Made by a program: the position numbers and the translations under genes. Below, piece after piece: positions 29,131 through 37,712 of a stretch of 64,000 nucleotides of DNA. Origin of the DNA: JANSXG01 sp024743075 (GTDB lineage: Bacteria > Planctomycetota > Phycisphaerae > Phycisphaerales > UBA1924); assembly GCA_042140185.1 (NCBI GenBank), contig CP159477.1, positions 496,001-560,000 of the forward strand, written 5' to 3'. Position 1 is the first letter of the stretch; each line of letters opens with the position of its first letter. Under the pieces are notes generated by a model. The model did no database searches. It saw only the letters and a list, made by a program, of their open reading frames with translations, and was not told the DNA's origin.

Positions 29131-30999
29131 ATGGTGCACTCCGCCCACGGCGCCGTCGCTGCGCGTTCGTCAGCGTTCGTCGCATTCGCCTGTCTGTGCT
29201 GGTTGTCGGCTGACACGATCGCCGGCGATGCCGGCAACATCGCTCCGGTGTTCGTCAACGCCACGCAGGAGGCGGGGCTCGCCGGCGTCACGCACTCGCC
29301 GTCTGGGCCGTTCATGACCTACACGCTGAACCTGGCGATCATGACCGGCGGAGCCGCGGTCGGCGATTTCGACCGAGATGGCGACTTCGACCTGTTCTGG
29401 ATCGGTGGCGGGCTGGTTCCCGACGCTCTGTTCATCAATCAGGGCGACGGCACCTTCGTGGACGAGGCCGCGAAGTGGGGCGTTGCCCAGCAGCACATGG
29501 GCCTCGGCGCTGCGGTCGGCGATTACAACAGCGACGGCCTGCCCGACCTCTATGTCACATCGCTCGGACCGCATCCCGGGCTGCCCAAGCCGCACAAGAA
29601 TCGGCTGTATCGGAACGACGGCGGATCGTTCACGGAAGTCGGCGTCGAAGTTGGTGCGAACTCGAACGGCGGCTCGCTCGGCGACGCCTTCGGTTCAACC
29701 TTCGGCGACTACGACCTCGACGGCGACCTCGACTTGTTCGTGACCGGCTGGGCCGGTCAGGCCAACGCCCGGCTTCTGCGTAACAACCTCACCGAGACCG
29801 GCACCGCGAACTTCACCGATGTCACCGGCCCCGGCGTCCTCTCGATCCCCGGCGGCACACGCGGCTTCACGCCGATCTTCGCCGACACCAACGGCGACCG
29901 GTACCCCGAACTGCTCCTCGCCGCCGACTTCGGCACGAGCAAGTACTACCGCAACAACACAGACGGCACCTTCAGCAACCTCACGCTGTTCTCCGGCACG
30001 GGTCTCGACGGCAACGGCATGGGCGCGACCGTCGCCGACATCGATCGAGACGGCCTGCCGGACTGGTACGTCACCTCCATCTACAGCCACCACCGCCCGG
30101 TTTCCGCGTGGATTCCCGGCACCGGCAACATGCTCTATCTGGGCGAGGGCTTTCACGGCTTCGCGGAGCGGTCTGCACAAGAAGGAGTGAAGGAGGGCGG
30201 CTGGGGCTGGGGCACCGTCGCGTCGGACTTCGACTGCGACGGCTGGCTCGATATCGCCGAGACCAACGGTTGGCACGAGCGCAACGCCCTCAACGAGCCC
30301 GAGTGGCAGAATGATCTGTGTCGCCTGTTCCTGAACCAGCAGGGCGACGGCTTCGTCGACATCGCGGCGGTGTGCGGCATCGATCACGCCGGTATGGGGC
30401 GTGGGCTCATCGCGTTCGACGCCGACAACGACGGTGATCAAGATTTGCTCGTGACGACGTTCGCCGGTCAGATGGCGTTCTACCGCAACGACACACCCCG
30501 CCCGAGTGACGGCGCGCCAACCAGCAGCATCCGCATCGAACTCGACACGTCGCTGCTCTCGTGCCTTGCGCCCGACGGCTACGGCTCGCGCGTGGAGATC
30601 GCGTGGACCGATCCTGACAGTGGCATGCAGCACGATGCGATGACGCTCGTCAACACGCTCGGCGGCTACCTGACGCAGTCGGACAGCGCCGCGTTCTTCG
30701 GGCTCGGAGCGGCATCGACCGTCGACCGGATCACCGTGCTCTGGAACAACGGGGCGGTCACCGAACTGGAAGGCGTGAGCGCGAACCAGTCGCTGATCAT
30801 CGTCGCGTACGCGCCGAGCGATGTGAGCGCCGACGGCGCGGTCGATCTAGTTGACCTCAACGCCGTGCTGCGCGTCTACGGCCAGTCTGTGCCGGCCCAC
30901 GGTGCGCCGTGGGACCGGGCCGACATCAACGGCGACGGGCATGTGGGAATCGACGATCTCACCAGCGTGCTCGCATCGTTCGGGACCGACGGCTGCTGA
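29131..30999 (+). CDS. Secreted VCBS/FG-GAP and ASPIC/UnbV (CRTAC-type) protein with EF-hand-like tail
   Basis: A 622-residue exported protein (signal peptide to about residue 32, ADTIAGDAG). FG-GAP/VCBS repeats with calcium loops such as DFDRDGDFDLF, DYNSDGLPDLY, DYDLDGDLDLF, DIDRDGLPDWY and DADNDGDQDLL form a beta-propeller. An ASPIC/UnbV domain then follows (GYGSRVEI, QSDSAAFFGLG, ITVLWNNGAVTEL), as in cartilage-acidic-protein-like bacterial proteins. The C-terminus has two EF-hand-like units, one ending DLVDLNAVLRVYG and one ending GIDDLTSVLASFG. The start has GGGAGGAGG upstream. Its function is unknown. Confidence 0.85.
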   Translation: MVHSAHGAVAARSSAFVAFACLCWLSADTIAGDAGNIAPVFVNATQEAGLAGVTHSPSGPFMTYTLNLAIMTGGAAVGDFDRDGDFDLFWIGGGLVPDALFINQGDGTFVDEAAKWGVAQQHMGLGAAVGDYNSDGLPDLYVTSLGPHPGLPKPHKNRLYRNDGGSFTEVGVEVGANSNGGSLGDAFGSTFGDYDLDGDLDLFVTGWAGQANARLLRNNLTETGTANFTDVTGPGVLSIPGGTRGFTPIFADTNGDRYPELLLAADFGTSKYYRNNTDGTFSNLTLFSGTGLDGNGMGATVADIDRDGLPDWYVTSIYSHHRPVSAWIPGTGNMLYLGEGFHGFAERSAQEGVKEGGWGWGTVASDFDCDGWLDIAETNGWHERNALNEPEWQNDLCRLFLNQQGDGFVDIAAVCGIDHAGMGRGLIAFDADNDGDQDLLVTTFAGQMAFYRNDTPRPSDGAPTSSIRIELDTSLLSCLAPDGYGSRVEIAWTDPDSGMQHDAMTLVNTLGGYLTQSDSAAFFGLGAASTVDRITVLWNNGAVTELEGVSANQSLIIVAYAPSDVSADGAVDLVDLNAVLRVYGQSVPAHGAPWDRADINGDGHVGIDDLTSVLASFGTDGC

Positions 31000-31069
31000 C
31001 CTCGTCGGGGCGGTTCGCCCGGGCTAGGATCGGGACCACACCGAACCAGCTACAGGGAGCCATCATTCG

Positions 31070-31255
31070 ATGAAAGCCGAGAAACTGCTCGCCGAACTCA
31101 ACCGACTGCGCCAGGACATCGAGAAGGATCCCAGCGACATCGAGTGGGTGACGCTGCACCACGTGTTCTGCTTCGTCTCCTACAAGATCGGGGAGTTCCA
31201 GAAGTATGTGGATGAGGAAGACGCTAAGGGCGCGTTCGACGAGCTCGAAGATTGA
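31070..31255 (+). CDS. Small hypothetical protein, 61 residues
   Basis: A short acidic helical protein beginning MKAEKLLAELNRLRQDIEKD, with a central HHVFCFVSYKIGEFQKYVDEE and an acidic end. AGGGAG lies 13 bases before the ATG. Codon use matches its neighbours and no longer frame covers it. I do not recognise the family. It is read in the direction of the 16S-like segment and terminator downstream. Confidence 0.55.
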   Translation: MKAEKLLAELNRLRQDIEKDPSDIEWVTLHHVFCFVSYKIGEFQKYVDEEDAKGAFDELED

Positions 31256-31507
31256 CGCCGCGGGGCTCGAATTTCCGGAAATTGTGATTGAACCGCCGGA
31301 GAATCTTCCGATACTTGGGATATCGGGGAAGCGCACCCGGCCGGGTCCGAGGAGAACCCTCGGGCAGGCGAGAAGCGGGCCCCGACGAGCATGGCGGTTC
31401 ACGCCCATGCGCGATGAGCCCGACCCGACGGGGCCGGGAGGATCCAGCCGACCGTTCGCCCGCCACTCGTAACAGGTCACCGGGCGACGATCGGGACACG
31501 CTTAGCG

Positions 31508-31612
31508 AAGGAGGTGATCCAGTGAACAATCTTTGTGACGCAACGAGGTGGCTGCGCGGCTGACGCAGTGCGACGGTGCTGCGATCACGCGCAGCCCGCT
31601 ACGGCTACCTTG
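31508..31612. other. Two segments complementary to the 3' end of 16S rRNA
   Basis: AAGGAGGTGATCCAG (31508-31522) and CTACGGCTACCTTG (31599-31612) are exact complements of two stretches near the 3' terminus of bacterial 16S rRNA: the end with the anti-Shine-Dalgarno, and the CAAGGTAGCCGTAG segment just before helix 45. They are in the correct order on the minus strand. The 76 bases between them replace the 12 or so bases normally found there and can form two small hairpins. The first segment also stands seven bases before a GTG that opens a 13-codon frame (31522-31563). It may be an rDNA remnant, an RNA that mimics or pairs with 16S, or a leader peptide with an extreme ribosome site. The rest of the 31256-31679 gap holds no gene I can support. 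Confidence 0.6.
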
Positions 31613-31627
31613 AGAATTCAGATAGCC

Positions 31628-31668
31628 AAACACCCCGCCGTGGCATCCTCGGCGGGGTGTTTCTTTTG
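31628..31668 (+). terminator. Strong, probably bidirectional terminator
   Basis: AAACACCCCGCC (31628-31639) pairs perfectly with GGCGGGGTGTTT (31651-31662) across an 11-base loop, followed by CTTTT on the plus strand. On the minus strand the same stem ends in TTT and lies just past the aminotransferase stop, so it can serve both directions. Confidence 0.85.
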
Positions 31669-31679
31669 CATCGAGCATG

Positions 31680-32876
31680 TCAGACGCCCGCTCGTGCCAA
31701 CTTCTCGAGCCGCTGGACCGCTGCGCCGATGGTCTTTTGCGTCTTGCAGAACGCGAAGCGCAGCAGGTGCTGGCCTCGCTGTTTATGGTCGTAGAACGCC
31801 GTCGGCGGGATGGTCGCCACGCCCGCGTGCTCGATCAGGTGGTGGCAGACCTCGACGTCCGTCTTCAGCCCAAGCGGTTCGGAGACGCCGCGGTGGTCGG
31901 CGAGGATGAAGTAGCCGCCGGCCGGGCGGTTTACTTTGAAGCCCAGGCGCTCGAGAGCCGCGGCGAGCGCATTGCGCCGGGCGGTGAAGGTCGCGGTGAG
32001 TTCTTCGTAGTACGAGCCCGGCGCGCCGAGCGCCTCGGCCGCGGCGTACTGCATCGGTGTCGACACGGCGTAGGTCAGGTACTGGTGAGCCGCGCGGATG
32101 CCTTTGGTCAGTTCCGGTGATGCGATGGCCCAGCCGATTTTCCAGCCGGTGAGACTGAAGGTCTTGCCCAGCGAGTTCAGCGTGATCGTGCGCTCGGCCA
32201 TGTCCGGCAGCGACGCGATCGAGACGTGCTCGGCCTCCGGGTTGTGCTCGTCGCGATACACCAGCCGGTCGTACACCTCATCGGAGATGCACAGCAAATC
32301 CTGCTCGCGACAGACGCCGGCGATCTGCTCCAGCTCGGCGCGGCTGAACACCTTGCCCGTCGGGTTGTGGGGAGTGTTGAGGATGATCGCGCGGGTCTTC
32401 GAGGTGACGGCGGCGCGCAGTTCGGCCTCATCGAAGGCGAACGAGCCGCCCCGGTCGTGCAGCGTCACAAACACAGGCTTCGCGCCGGCCATCGCCAGGG
32501 ATGCCGGGTACGAGTCGTAGTACGGCTCGAAGACGATCACCTCGTCGCCGGGGTTCAGCAGGCCCAAGGTCGTCGCCGGGATCGCCTCGGTGCAGCCGGC
32601 GGTCACGGTGACCTGCGTGGGCGGGTCGATGTCCTGTCCGGTCCGCTCCTTCCATCGGTCGGCGACGGCCCGGGTCAGTTCCGGCACGCCGCCCATTGGG
32701 GCGTACTGGTTTGGCTTCTCGTCGATGGCCCGCTTGGCGGCGAGCTTGATGAACTCCGGCCCGTCGAAATCGGGAAAGCCCTGGCCAAGGTTCACGGCCT
32801 GGGCTTCGACCGCCCGGCTGGTGATCTCGGCGAAGATGGTGGTTCCGAAGGGCTCGAAGCGGTCGGCAACGGTCAT
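31680..32876 (-). CDS. PLP-dependent class I aminotransferase (methionine/kynurenine aminotransferase-like)
   Basis: A 398-residue fold-type I aminotransferase. NTPHNPTGKVFS at 167-178 contains the PLP-ring asparagine (Asn171). SDEVYDRLVY (198-207) supplies the aspartate and tyrosine. The Schiff-base lysine is Lys238 in SLGKTFSLTGWKIGWA. The substrate-carboxylate arginine is in LLRFAFCK near the end. NLGQGFPDFDGP at the N-terminus is typical of the YbdL/kynurenine aminotransferase branch, which uses 2-oxo acids with methionine, glutamine or aromatic amino acids. The exact donor cannot be told from sequence alone. Single gene with a terminator immediately downstream. Confidence 0.9.
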   Translation of the reverse strand: MTVADRFEPFGTTIFAEITSRAVEAQAVNLGQGFPDFDGPEFIKLAAKRAIDEKPNQYAPMGGVPELTRAVADRWKERTGQDIDPPTQVTVTAGCTEAIPATTLGLLNPGDEVIVFEPYYDSYPASLAMAGAKPVFVTLHDRGGSFAFDEAELRAAVTSKTRAIILNTPHNPTGKVFSRAELEQIAGVCREQDLLCISDEVYDRLVYRDEHNPEAEHVSIASLPDMAERTITLNSLGKTFSLTGWKIGWAIASPELTKGIRAAHQYLTYAVSTPMQYAAAEALGAPGSYYEELTATFTARRNALAAALERLGFKVNRPAGGYFILADHRGVSEPLGLKTDVEVCHHLIEHAGVATIPPTAFYDHKQRGQHLLRFAFCKTQKTIGAAVQRLEKLARAGV

Positions 32877-33078
32877 GCGTGGGCTTTCCGAGGTGGATGT
32901 AAGGTCTTGGTGAGCATAGCGAGGGGGGAGGCTCGGTCACCTGCGAGAGGGCGGGAAACGGGCTAGACTGGTCGTCCCGAGAGGGTGTTTGTTTTTACTA
33001 ACTTGGCGGCCTGGCCCGGCCAGTCCAGCCACTTTTTACGGCTCAACCAGCGGCTCTCGCCGCGGAGGATGAACGACC

Positions 33079-34029
33079 ATGCGTCGCGCGAAGATCTCGA
33101 TCATCGGTGCTGGAAACGTCGGAGCGACCTGTGCCCACTGGGCTGCGGCGAAGGAACTGGGCGACATCGTCCTGCTGGACATCCCCGATAAGGAGGGCGT
33201 CGCCAAGGGCAAGGCCCTCGACCTCGCCTGCGCTTCGCCGATGGAGCGCTTCGATGCAAACGTCACCGGCACCTCGGACTACGCCGACATCGCCGGCAGC
33301 GACGTGGTGATCGTGACCGCCGGCCTGCCGCGCAAGCCGGGCATGAGCCGCGACGACCTGATCGAGACGAACGTGAAGATCGTGAAGAGCGTTTCGGAGA
33401 ACATCAAGCAGCACGCACCCGACTCGGTCGTGATCCTCGTCTCCAACCCGCTCGACGCGATGGTCTACACCGCGTGGAAGGCCACCGGCTTCCCGACCAA
33501 CCGCATCGTCGGTCAGGCCGGCTGCCTCGATGTGGCCCGTTTCCGCTGGTTCCTCGCCGAGAAGATCGGCTGTTCAGTGGAGGATATCTCCGCGCTGCTC
33601 CTCGGTGGCCACGGCGACGACATGGTCCCGCTGCCCCGATTCACCTCGGTCCACGGCGTGCCGGTCTCCATGCTGCTCTCCGAAGCGGAGATCACCGAGT
33701 GCGTCGAGCGTGCGAAGGTCGGCGGCGGCGAGATCGTCAAGCTCATGGGCACCAGCGCGTACTACGCCCCGGCCTCCGGTTCGGTCCAGATGGCCGAGGC
33801 GATCATCAAGGACAAGAAGCGGATTCTGCCCTGCGCCGCGTACTGCGAGGACGAGTACGGCATCGGCGGCTACTTCGTCGGCGTGCCCTGCATCCTCGGT
33901 TCCAACGGCGTCGAGGGCGTGATCGACCTCAAGCTCGAAGGCGACGAGAAGAAGCTGATGGACGAGTCGATCAGCCACGTGAAGGACCTCGTCGGTACCG
34001 TCAAGAAGATGTTCCCCGAACTGGCCTGA
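33079..34029 (+). CDS. mdh: Malate dehydrogenase (LDH-like)
   Basis: A 316-residue NAD-dependent enzyme of the lactate/malate dehydrogenase superfamily. The Rossmann motif GAGNVGA is at 10-16, with Asp34 selecting NAD over NADP. The active-site loop GLPRKPGMSRDDL carries Arg85 and Arg91, where arginine at the first position indicates malate/oxaloacetate. Catalytic His178 is in GGHGDDMVPL, and Arg154 is present. It closes the TCA cycle and feeds the PEP carboxykinase encoded elsewhere in the window. A strong terminator follows, so it is monocistronic. Confidence 0.95.
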   Translation: MRRAKISIIGAGNVGATCAHWAAAKELGDIVLLDIPDKEGVAKGKALDLACASPMERFDANVTGTSDYADIAGSDVVIVTAGLPRKPGMSRDDLIETNVKIVKSVSENIKQHAPDSVVILVSNPLDAMVYTAWKATGFPTNRIVGQAGCLDVARFRWFLAEKIGCSVEDISALLLGGHGDDMVPLPRFTSVHGVPVSMLLSEAEITECVERAKVGGGEIVKLMGTSAYYAPASGSVQMAEAIIKDKKRILPCAAYCEDEYGIGGYFVGVPCILGSNGVEGVIDLKLEGDEKKLMDESISHVKDLVGTVKKMFPELA

Positions 34030-34055
34030 CGCGGTTCACGCAGAGATCATGAACG

Positions 34056-34086
34056 ACCGGGTGGCGAACAGCCGCCCGGTTTTTCG
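34056..34086 (+). terminator. Intrinsic terminator of mdh
   Basis: ACCGGGTGGC (34056-34065), loop GAACA, GCCGCCCGGT (34071-34080), one G-T pair, followed by TTTTCG. Confidence 0.88.
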
Positions 34087-34187
34087 TTTTCATCGCAGAA
34101 TCTCCGACAAGGCTATTGTGCGTAGGTCGTGTATTGACATAGGCTTACGATCCATTGGGGCGATGGGGTACAGGAGCGACCAGGCCG

Positions 34188-34721
34188 ATGCTCATTGAGT
34201 GGTACCAGTGCCCCAAGTGCGGGCGACGAGAACGGTGGCGTGCGGAGATCGCCGGCGCGGAAGTCGAGTGCATCTGCGGGGCGTGGGTGCTCTGCCCGGA
34301 TGTGGACGACCTTTCTGAGTCCGGTGTCCATGCCTCGGAGTCTGCGGACGGGCTCGTCGCTCGGGTGCAGGCACCCCGCGATGCGGACGCCGTGGACGAC
34401 GAGCTCATCCAGATGGAAGAGGAATCGCCCGCAGAAGCGGAACGGAAGCGGGTGCACCGGCTCGGGCGAATTGGTGCCTTCGGACTGACCGCCTGCGGGC
34501 GGGTCATTCTGTGGTTCGCGGTCTCGCTTCTGGGATTTGCTTTGCTGATCCACGCCCTCTACCTGCAGACCCTGCCGTACATCGTCTCCGCGGCGATCGT
34601 TGCGCCGGTCTCCTGGTTCTGTCTGTGGCGGGCTCAGCGCGAGTGGCTGGTCGGGCGCCGGCTCCTTGACGGCGTGCAATCGCTCGTCGAAGGCCGGGAG
34701 CGCCTGAGGATACGGTCCTGA
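34188..34721 (+). CDS. Membrane protein with N-terminal zinc-ribbon-like cysteines
   Basis: A 177-residue protein of unknown function. It starts with CPKCGRRERWR and, about 15 residues later, CICGAWVLC, which together could bind one zinc. An acidic linker follows, then two hydrophobic helices (about residues 103-125 and 130-148) and a basic C-terminal tail. The topology suggests cytoplasmic ribbon and tail with a hairpin in the membrane. ATG 34188 has AGGAG upstream at a long distance; a TTG at 34155 is possible. No family is recognised. Confidence 0.65.
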   Translation: MLIEWYQCPKCGRRERWRAEIAGAEVECICGAWVLCPDVDDLSESGVHASESADGLVARVQAPRDADAVDDELIQMEEESPAEAERKRVHRLGRIGAFGLTACGRVILWFAVSLLGFALLIHALYLQTLPYIVSAAIVAPVSWFCLWRAQREWLVGRRLLDGVQSLVEGRERLRIRS

Positions 34722-34845
34722 TCGCGTGGGATTCTGCTCAGTTGCGGATGTATCTGTCGCCGTCCGGCGGGCACCTATTGGCGATGTGCGTGCGATGCAT
34801 TCGCACCGAGAAATGCCATTCAGCCCTCAGAATCGAGAATCGACC

Positions 34846-36161
34846 ATGACCAGTTCACCCGCACGACTCCCCGTGACGATCCTCGCCCTGCTCACCGCCG
34901 CCGGCACCGGGGTCGCCGCCCCTTCCGTGGCTTGGCGCGTGCCCGTTGCCGGGCCCGGGCTGACGCAGCGACCCGCGATCGGACCGAACGGCGAGATCGC
35001 CGTGCACGGCACGGAACTGGTGGTCATCGAGCCGGACGGCACGGTGCGGTTCCGCCAGAGCATCGGCGTTGCGAGCTCGACGAGCAATGTCTGCGACATC
35101 GATGACGCGGGACGGATCTATGCGACGACCTTCGCGGGGCTGCACGCGTTCAGCCCGGAGGGGGTACTTCTCTGGACTGCCGGGAGCGGTTCGCCGTTCA
35201 CGACGCACGCCGGACCGAACGTCGGGCCCGACGGCAATATCTACCTGATCGAAGAGGGCCCCGGCGATCTGGGGATGGCCTCGTTCGATCCCTCGGGGGC
35301 GCTGCGTTGGAATGTGCCCGGGTACAACAACGAGATCTTCCAGAACCGCATGGAGATCGCCTTCGATCACGACTCCGTGTTCGCGGCGTCGGACTTCATC
35401 CCGGTTGATTGCGACTGCCTGACCTCCGGTGTGATCAGCTACACCTTCGATGGCAATCAGGAGTGGGTCGCGCTGACCGCGCTGCCGCACCAGCCGGTGG
35501 TCTCGGCGCAGGGTTCGATCCACCTCCGGATCGCGACCTTCGACTTTGCGACAATCGACGCGGACAGCGGCGATGTCTCATACGCCTCGTTCTCGCCGCA
35601 GAGTGTCACTTCGAGCACCCGGCGGTGGCTCCCGACGGCACGGCCTACGCATGGGTCAGCGGGAATGACTTGCTCAAGGTCGATGCGAACGGCTCCACGC
35701 AGGAACTCATCAGCGGCAACGGCTTCGTCGCGATGGGCAACCCCGCCATCAGCGCGGACGGATCCGTTCTCGTTTGCGGCACAGCGGAGGCGATCTTCGG
35801 CGTGCCTGGCGAAATCAGCGGGTTCGATCCGGCGACCGGCCAGCGCCTGTGGAGCATCGACCTCGGCACCGAAGGCGGCTGGAACCTCGTCGCGACCGGT
35901 CGTCCTCGCTTCAGCGCGGACGGCAGCACGGTCTACGTCGGCGTGAACGCCGGCAACAGTTCGTATGTCTACGCCGTGGACCTCGTCGAACCGGTGTTCC
36001 CCGGCGACGCCGACGGCAGCGGGACCGTCGATCTCGCGGACCTGAACATCGTTCTCGGCTCGTTCGGGCTGGACGTGCCCGAAGGCGATGTCGACGGCTC
36101 GGGGGCGGTGGACCTCCTGGACCTGAATATCGTGCTCGCGAACTTCGGCACGGGTCTCTGA
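34846..36161 (+). CDS. Secreted PQQ-like beta-propeller with EF-hand-like tail (reading frame broken near 35610)
   Basis: About 438 residues in two frames. The first begins at ATG 34846 with a signal peptide (VTILALLTAAGTGVAA) and has propeller repeats of the form GPNGEIAVHGTELVVIEPDG and DDAGRIYATTFAGLHAFSPEG. At about 35610 (GTCACTTCGAG) the frame shifts; restoring one base, most simply one T, gives SVTFEHPAVAPDGTAYAWVSG and the repeats continue. The tail has two EF-hand-like units with DLADLNIVLGSFG and DLLDLNIVLANFG. Unlike most breaks here, this one is not at GCGC. Its function is unknown; it is probably an outer-surface or periplasmic protein. Confidence 0.78.
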
Positions 36162-36187
36162 TCCGCATCCGCTGTCCGAAACACAAT

Positions 36188-36244
36188 CACCCCGGTGATT
36201 CTGCGTCGCGATCGAGAGCGCGGCATGGGCGCCGGGGTGTTCTT
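36188..36244 (+). terminator. Possible terminator after the propeller gene
   Basis: CACCCCGG (36188-36195) and CCGGGGTG (36232-36239) with a 36-base loop, followed by TTCTT. The long loop makes this weak. Confidence 0.35.
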
Positions 36245-36252
36245 CGCGCATG

Positions 36253-36279
36253 AAAAACGCCCGCTCGTAGCGGGCGTTG
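36253..36279 (-). terminator. Intrinsic terminator of the XerC/D gene cluster
   Basis: On the minus strand, AACGCCCGCT and AGCGGGCGTT form a perfect 10-bp stem with a 3-base loop, followed by a T-run. It lies just after the recombinase stop. Confidence 0.85.
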
Positions 36280-36301
36280 GAGGAGCAAGCGTTGCTACCG
36301 A

Positions 36302-37312
36302 TCAGCTGGCTTCGGCGCGGGGGTGCGCATCGTCATAGGCGTTGCGCAGGCGCTGCGTGGTCAGGTGAGTGTAGGTCTGCGTCGTCGAGAGCGACTGGTG
36401 ACCGAGCAGCTCCTGGACCGAGCGGAGGTCCGCGCCGTTGTCCAGAAGGTGCGTCGCGAAGGAGTGGCGCAGGGTGTGCGGGCTGATCGACGGGTCGAGG
36501 CCGACCTGGCGGAGGTACTTGTCGAGCTTGCGCCGCACCGATCGGGAGGACAGCCGCCCGCCGTGCTTGTTGATGAACAGGGGCGGGGTGTCCTTGTCGG
36601 GAGCCCAGGCCGACGAGTACCGCTCGTCGTTGGTCAGCACATTGACATAGTGACGAATGGCGGCGAGGGCGTGCGAGCCCAGCGGAACAAGGCGTTCCTT
36701 CTTGCCCTTGCCGCGGATGCGGAGGGCTTCCTGATTCTCATCGAGGTCGTGCATGCCGAGTTCGACGAGTTCGGAAACGCGGATACCGGTCGAGTAGAGC
36801 GTCTCAAGCATCGCACGGTCACGAGCGCCGAGCACATCGTTGTCGTTCGGAGCCGAGAGGAGCTGCTCGATCTGCTCGACCGTGATCGCCTTGGGCAGGC
36901 GCTTGGCCTGACGCGGCGTGCGGATCATGGTCATCGGGTTCGCATCAACGAACGAGTGCTTGAGCGCCCACTTGTAGAACGAGCGGAGCGTCGCGATCTT
37001 CCGCGCCATCGTCGCCGGCGAGTAGTTCTGGTCGGCGAGGTGGTTCAGGTAGACGCGGATGGCGTCGGCGTTCGCCTCGCAGATGTGGCCGGTGAGTGTG
37101 CCCGAAGCGGACGAGGCGGATCCGGATCGGACCTGTTCGACGGCGTTGGTCTCGGCCGCCTGATCGATGCGGATGTTCAGGTCATCGGAGAGAAACTCAA
37201 CGTACTGACGAAGGTCAGCGCCGTAGCACCGGGCGGTGTACGGGCTGAAGTGACGCTCATCGGTCAGGTAGTTCAGAAAGCGATCGATCAGCGGAAGTGA
37301 GGAGTTCGTCAT
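36302..37312 (-). CDS. Tyrosine recombinase XerC/XerD type
   Basis: A 336-residue site-specific recombinase. The N-terminal SAM-like core-binding domain has an extra 30-residue insertion (about 44-75) compared with Escherichia coli XerC/D. The catalytic set is complete: Arg178 (GIRVSELV), Lys202 (GKGKKERLVPL), His279 and Arg282 (HTLRHSFATHLL), His305 (LGHQSLSTTQ) and nucleophile Tyr314 (TYTH). XerC/D resolve chromosome dimers at dif with FtsK; without the second paralogue I cannot say which one this is. It is last in a minus-strand run with a TolB-like gene, a lipoprotein and a small orphan, closed by a terminator. No integrase-associated genes are nearby, so a housekeeping role is more likely than a mobile element. 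Confidence 0.92.
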   Translation of the reverse strand: MTNSSLPLIDRFLNYLTDERHFSPYTARCYGADLRQYVEFLSDDLNIRIDQAAETNAVEQVRSGSASSASGTLTGHICEANADAIRVYLNHLADQNYSPATMARKIATLRSFYKWALKHSFVDANPMTMIRTPRQAKRLPKAITVEQIEQLLSAPNDNDVLGARDRAMLETLYSTGIRVSELVELGMHDLDENQEALRIRGKGKKERLVPLGSHALAAIRHYVNVLTNDERYSSAWAPDKDTPPLFINKHGGRLSSRSVRRKLDKYLRQVGLDPSISPHTLRHSFATHLLDNGADLRSVQELLGHQSLSTTQTYTHLTTQRLRNAYDDAHPRAEAS

Positions 37313-37378
37313 TGAAGCGCTCCGAGTGGCGGTGGTGGGGGGACGTGGGAAGAGAAAACGCGATTGCCGGTCGCCCGG

Positions 37379-37669
37379 TCAGCCGCGCGGTGATTCGGGT
37401 TCGGGGTCAGGGGTGGTGAACGATTCGAGGGCGGCGTGCACACGACGCTTGAGTTCGTGGGCGATCAGAGCGGCGTCGAACCAGTCGAAGTCGATGTCGT
37501 CGGATTCGGCGAGTTCGGAGACCGCTTCGAGCAATTCGGGTTCCTCACCGGTTGCGCAGGCCAGGCGCCAGCGGTGGCCGTTCTTGAGCAGGGTGACCTC
37601 GTGCTCGGCGCACGGATCGCCCTCGCCCTTTGGGCCGTCGTTCTGGTTGTCTCTGGCGCACGTGTGCAT
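37379..37669 (-). CDS. Small hypothetical protein upstream of XerC/D, 96 residues
   Basis: It begins MHTCARDNQNDGPKGEGDPC, with two cysteines, then a compact region (EVTLLKNGHRWRLACATGEE), acidic helices (LLEAVSELAESDDIDFDWFDAALIAHELKRRV) and a proline-rich end. AAGGAG stands eight bases before the ATG at 37669, which sets the start inside a longer frame. It lies 43 bases after the lipoprotein gene and 66 before the recombinase gene, so it is probably co-transcribed. I do not recognise a family. Confidence 0.65.
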   Translation of the reverse strand: MHTCARDNQNDGPKGEGDPCAEHEVTLLKNGHRWRLACATGEEPELLEAVSELAESDDIDFDWFDAALIAHELKRRVHAALESFTTPDPEPESPRG

Positions 37670-37712
37670 CGCCGGATCTCCTTCGCCGCGCCGAGCGCGG
37701 CGGGAGCCGGCG

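Noticed and set aside
31460..31470. CCGCCACTCGT as a further 16S rRNA fragment (complement of ACGAGTGGCGG)
   Set aside because: Only 11 bases; matches of this length to some part of 16S are expected by chance in 64 kb. It was not counted as support for the 3'-end segments nearby.
36302..37312. XerC/D as the integrase of a genomic island, with tRNA-His as attachment site
   Set aside because: The tRNA is 31 kb away, no direct repeat of its 3' end was seen, and the genes between are ordinary chromosomal ones.
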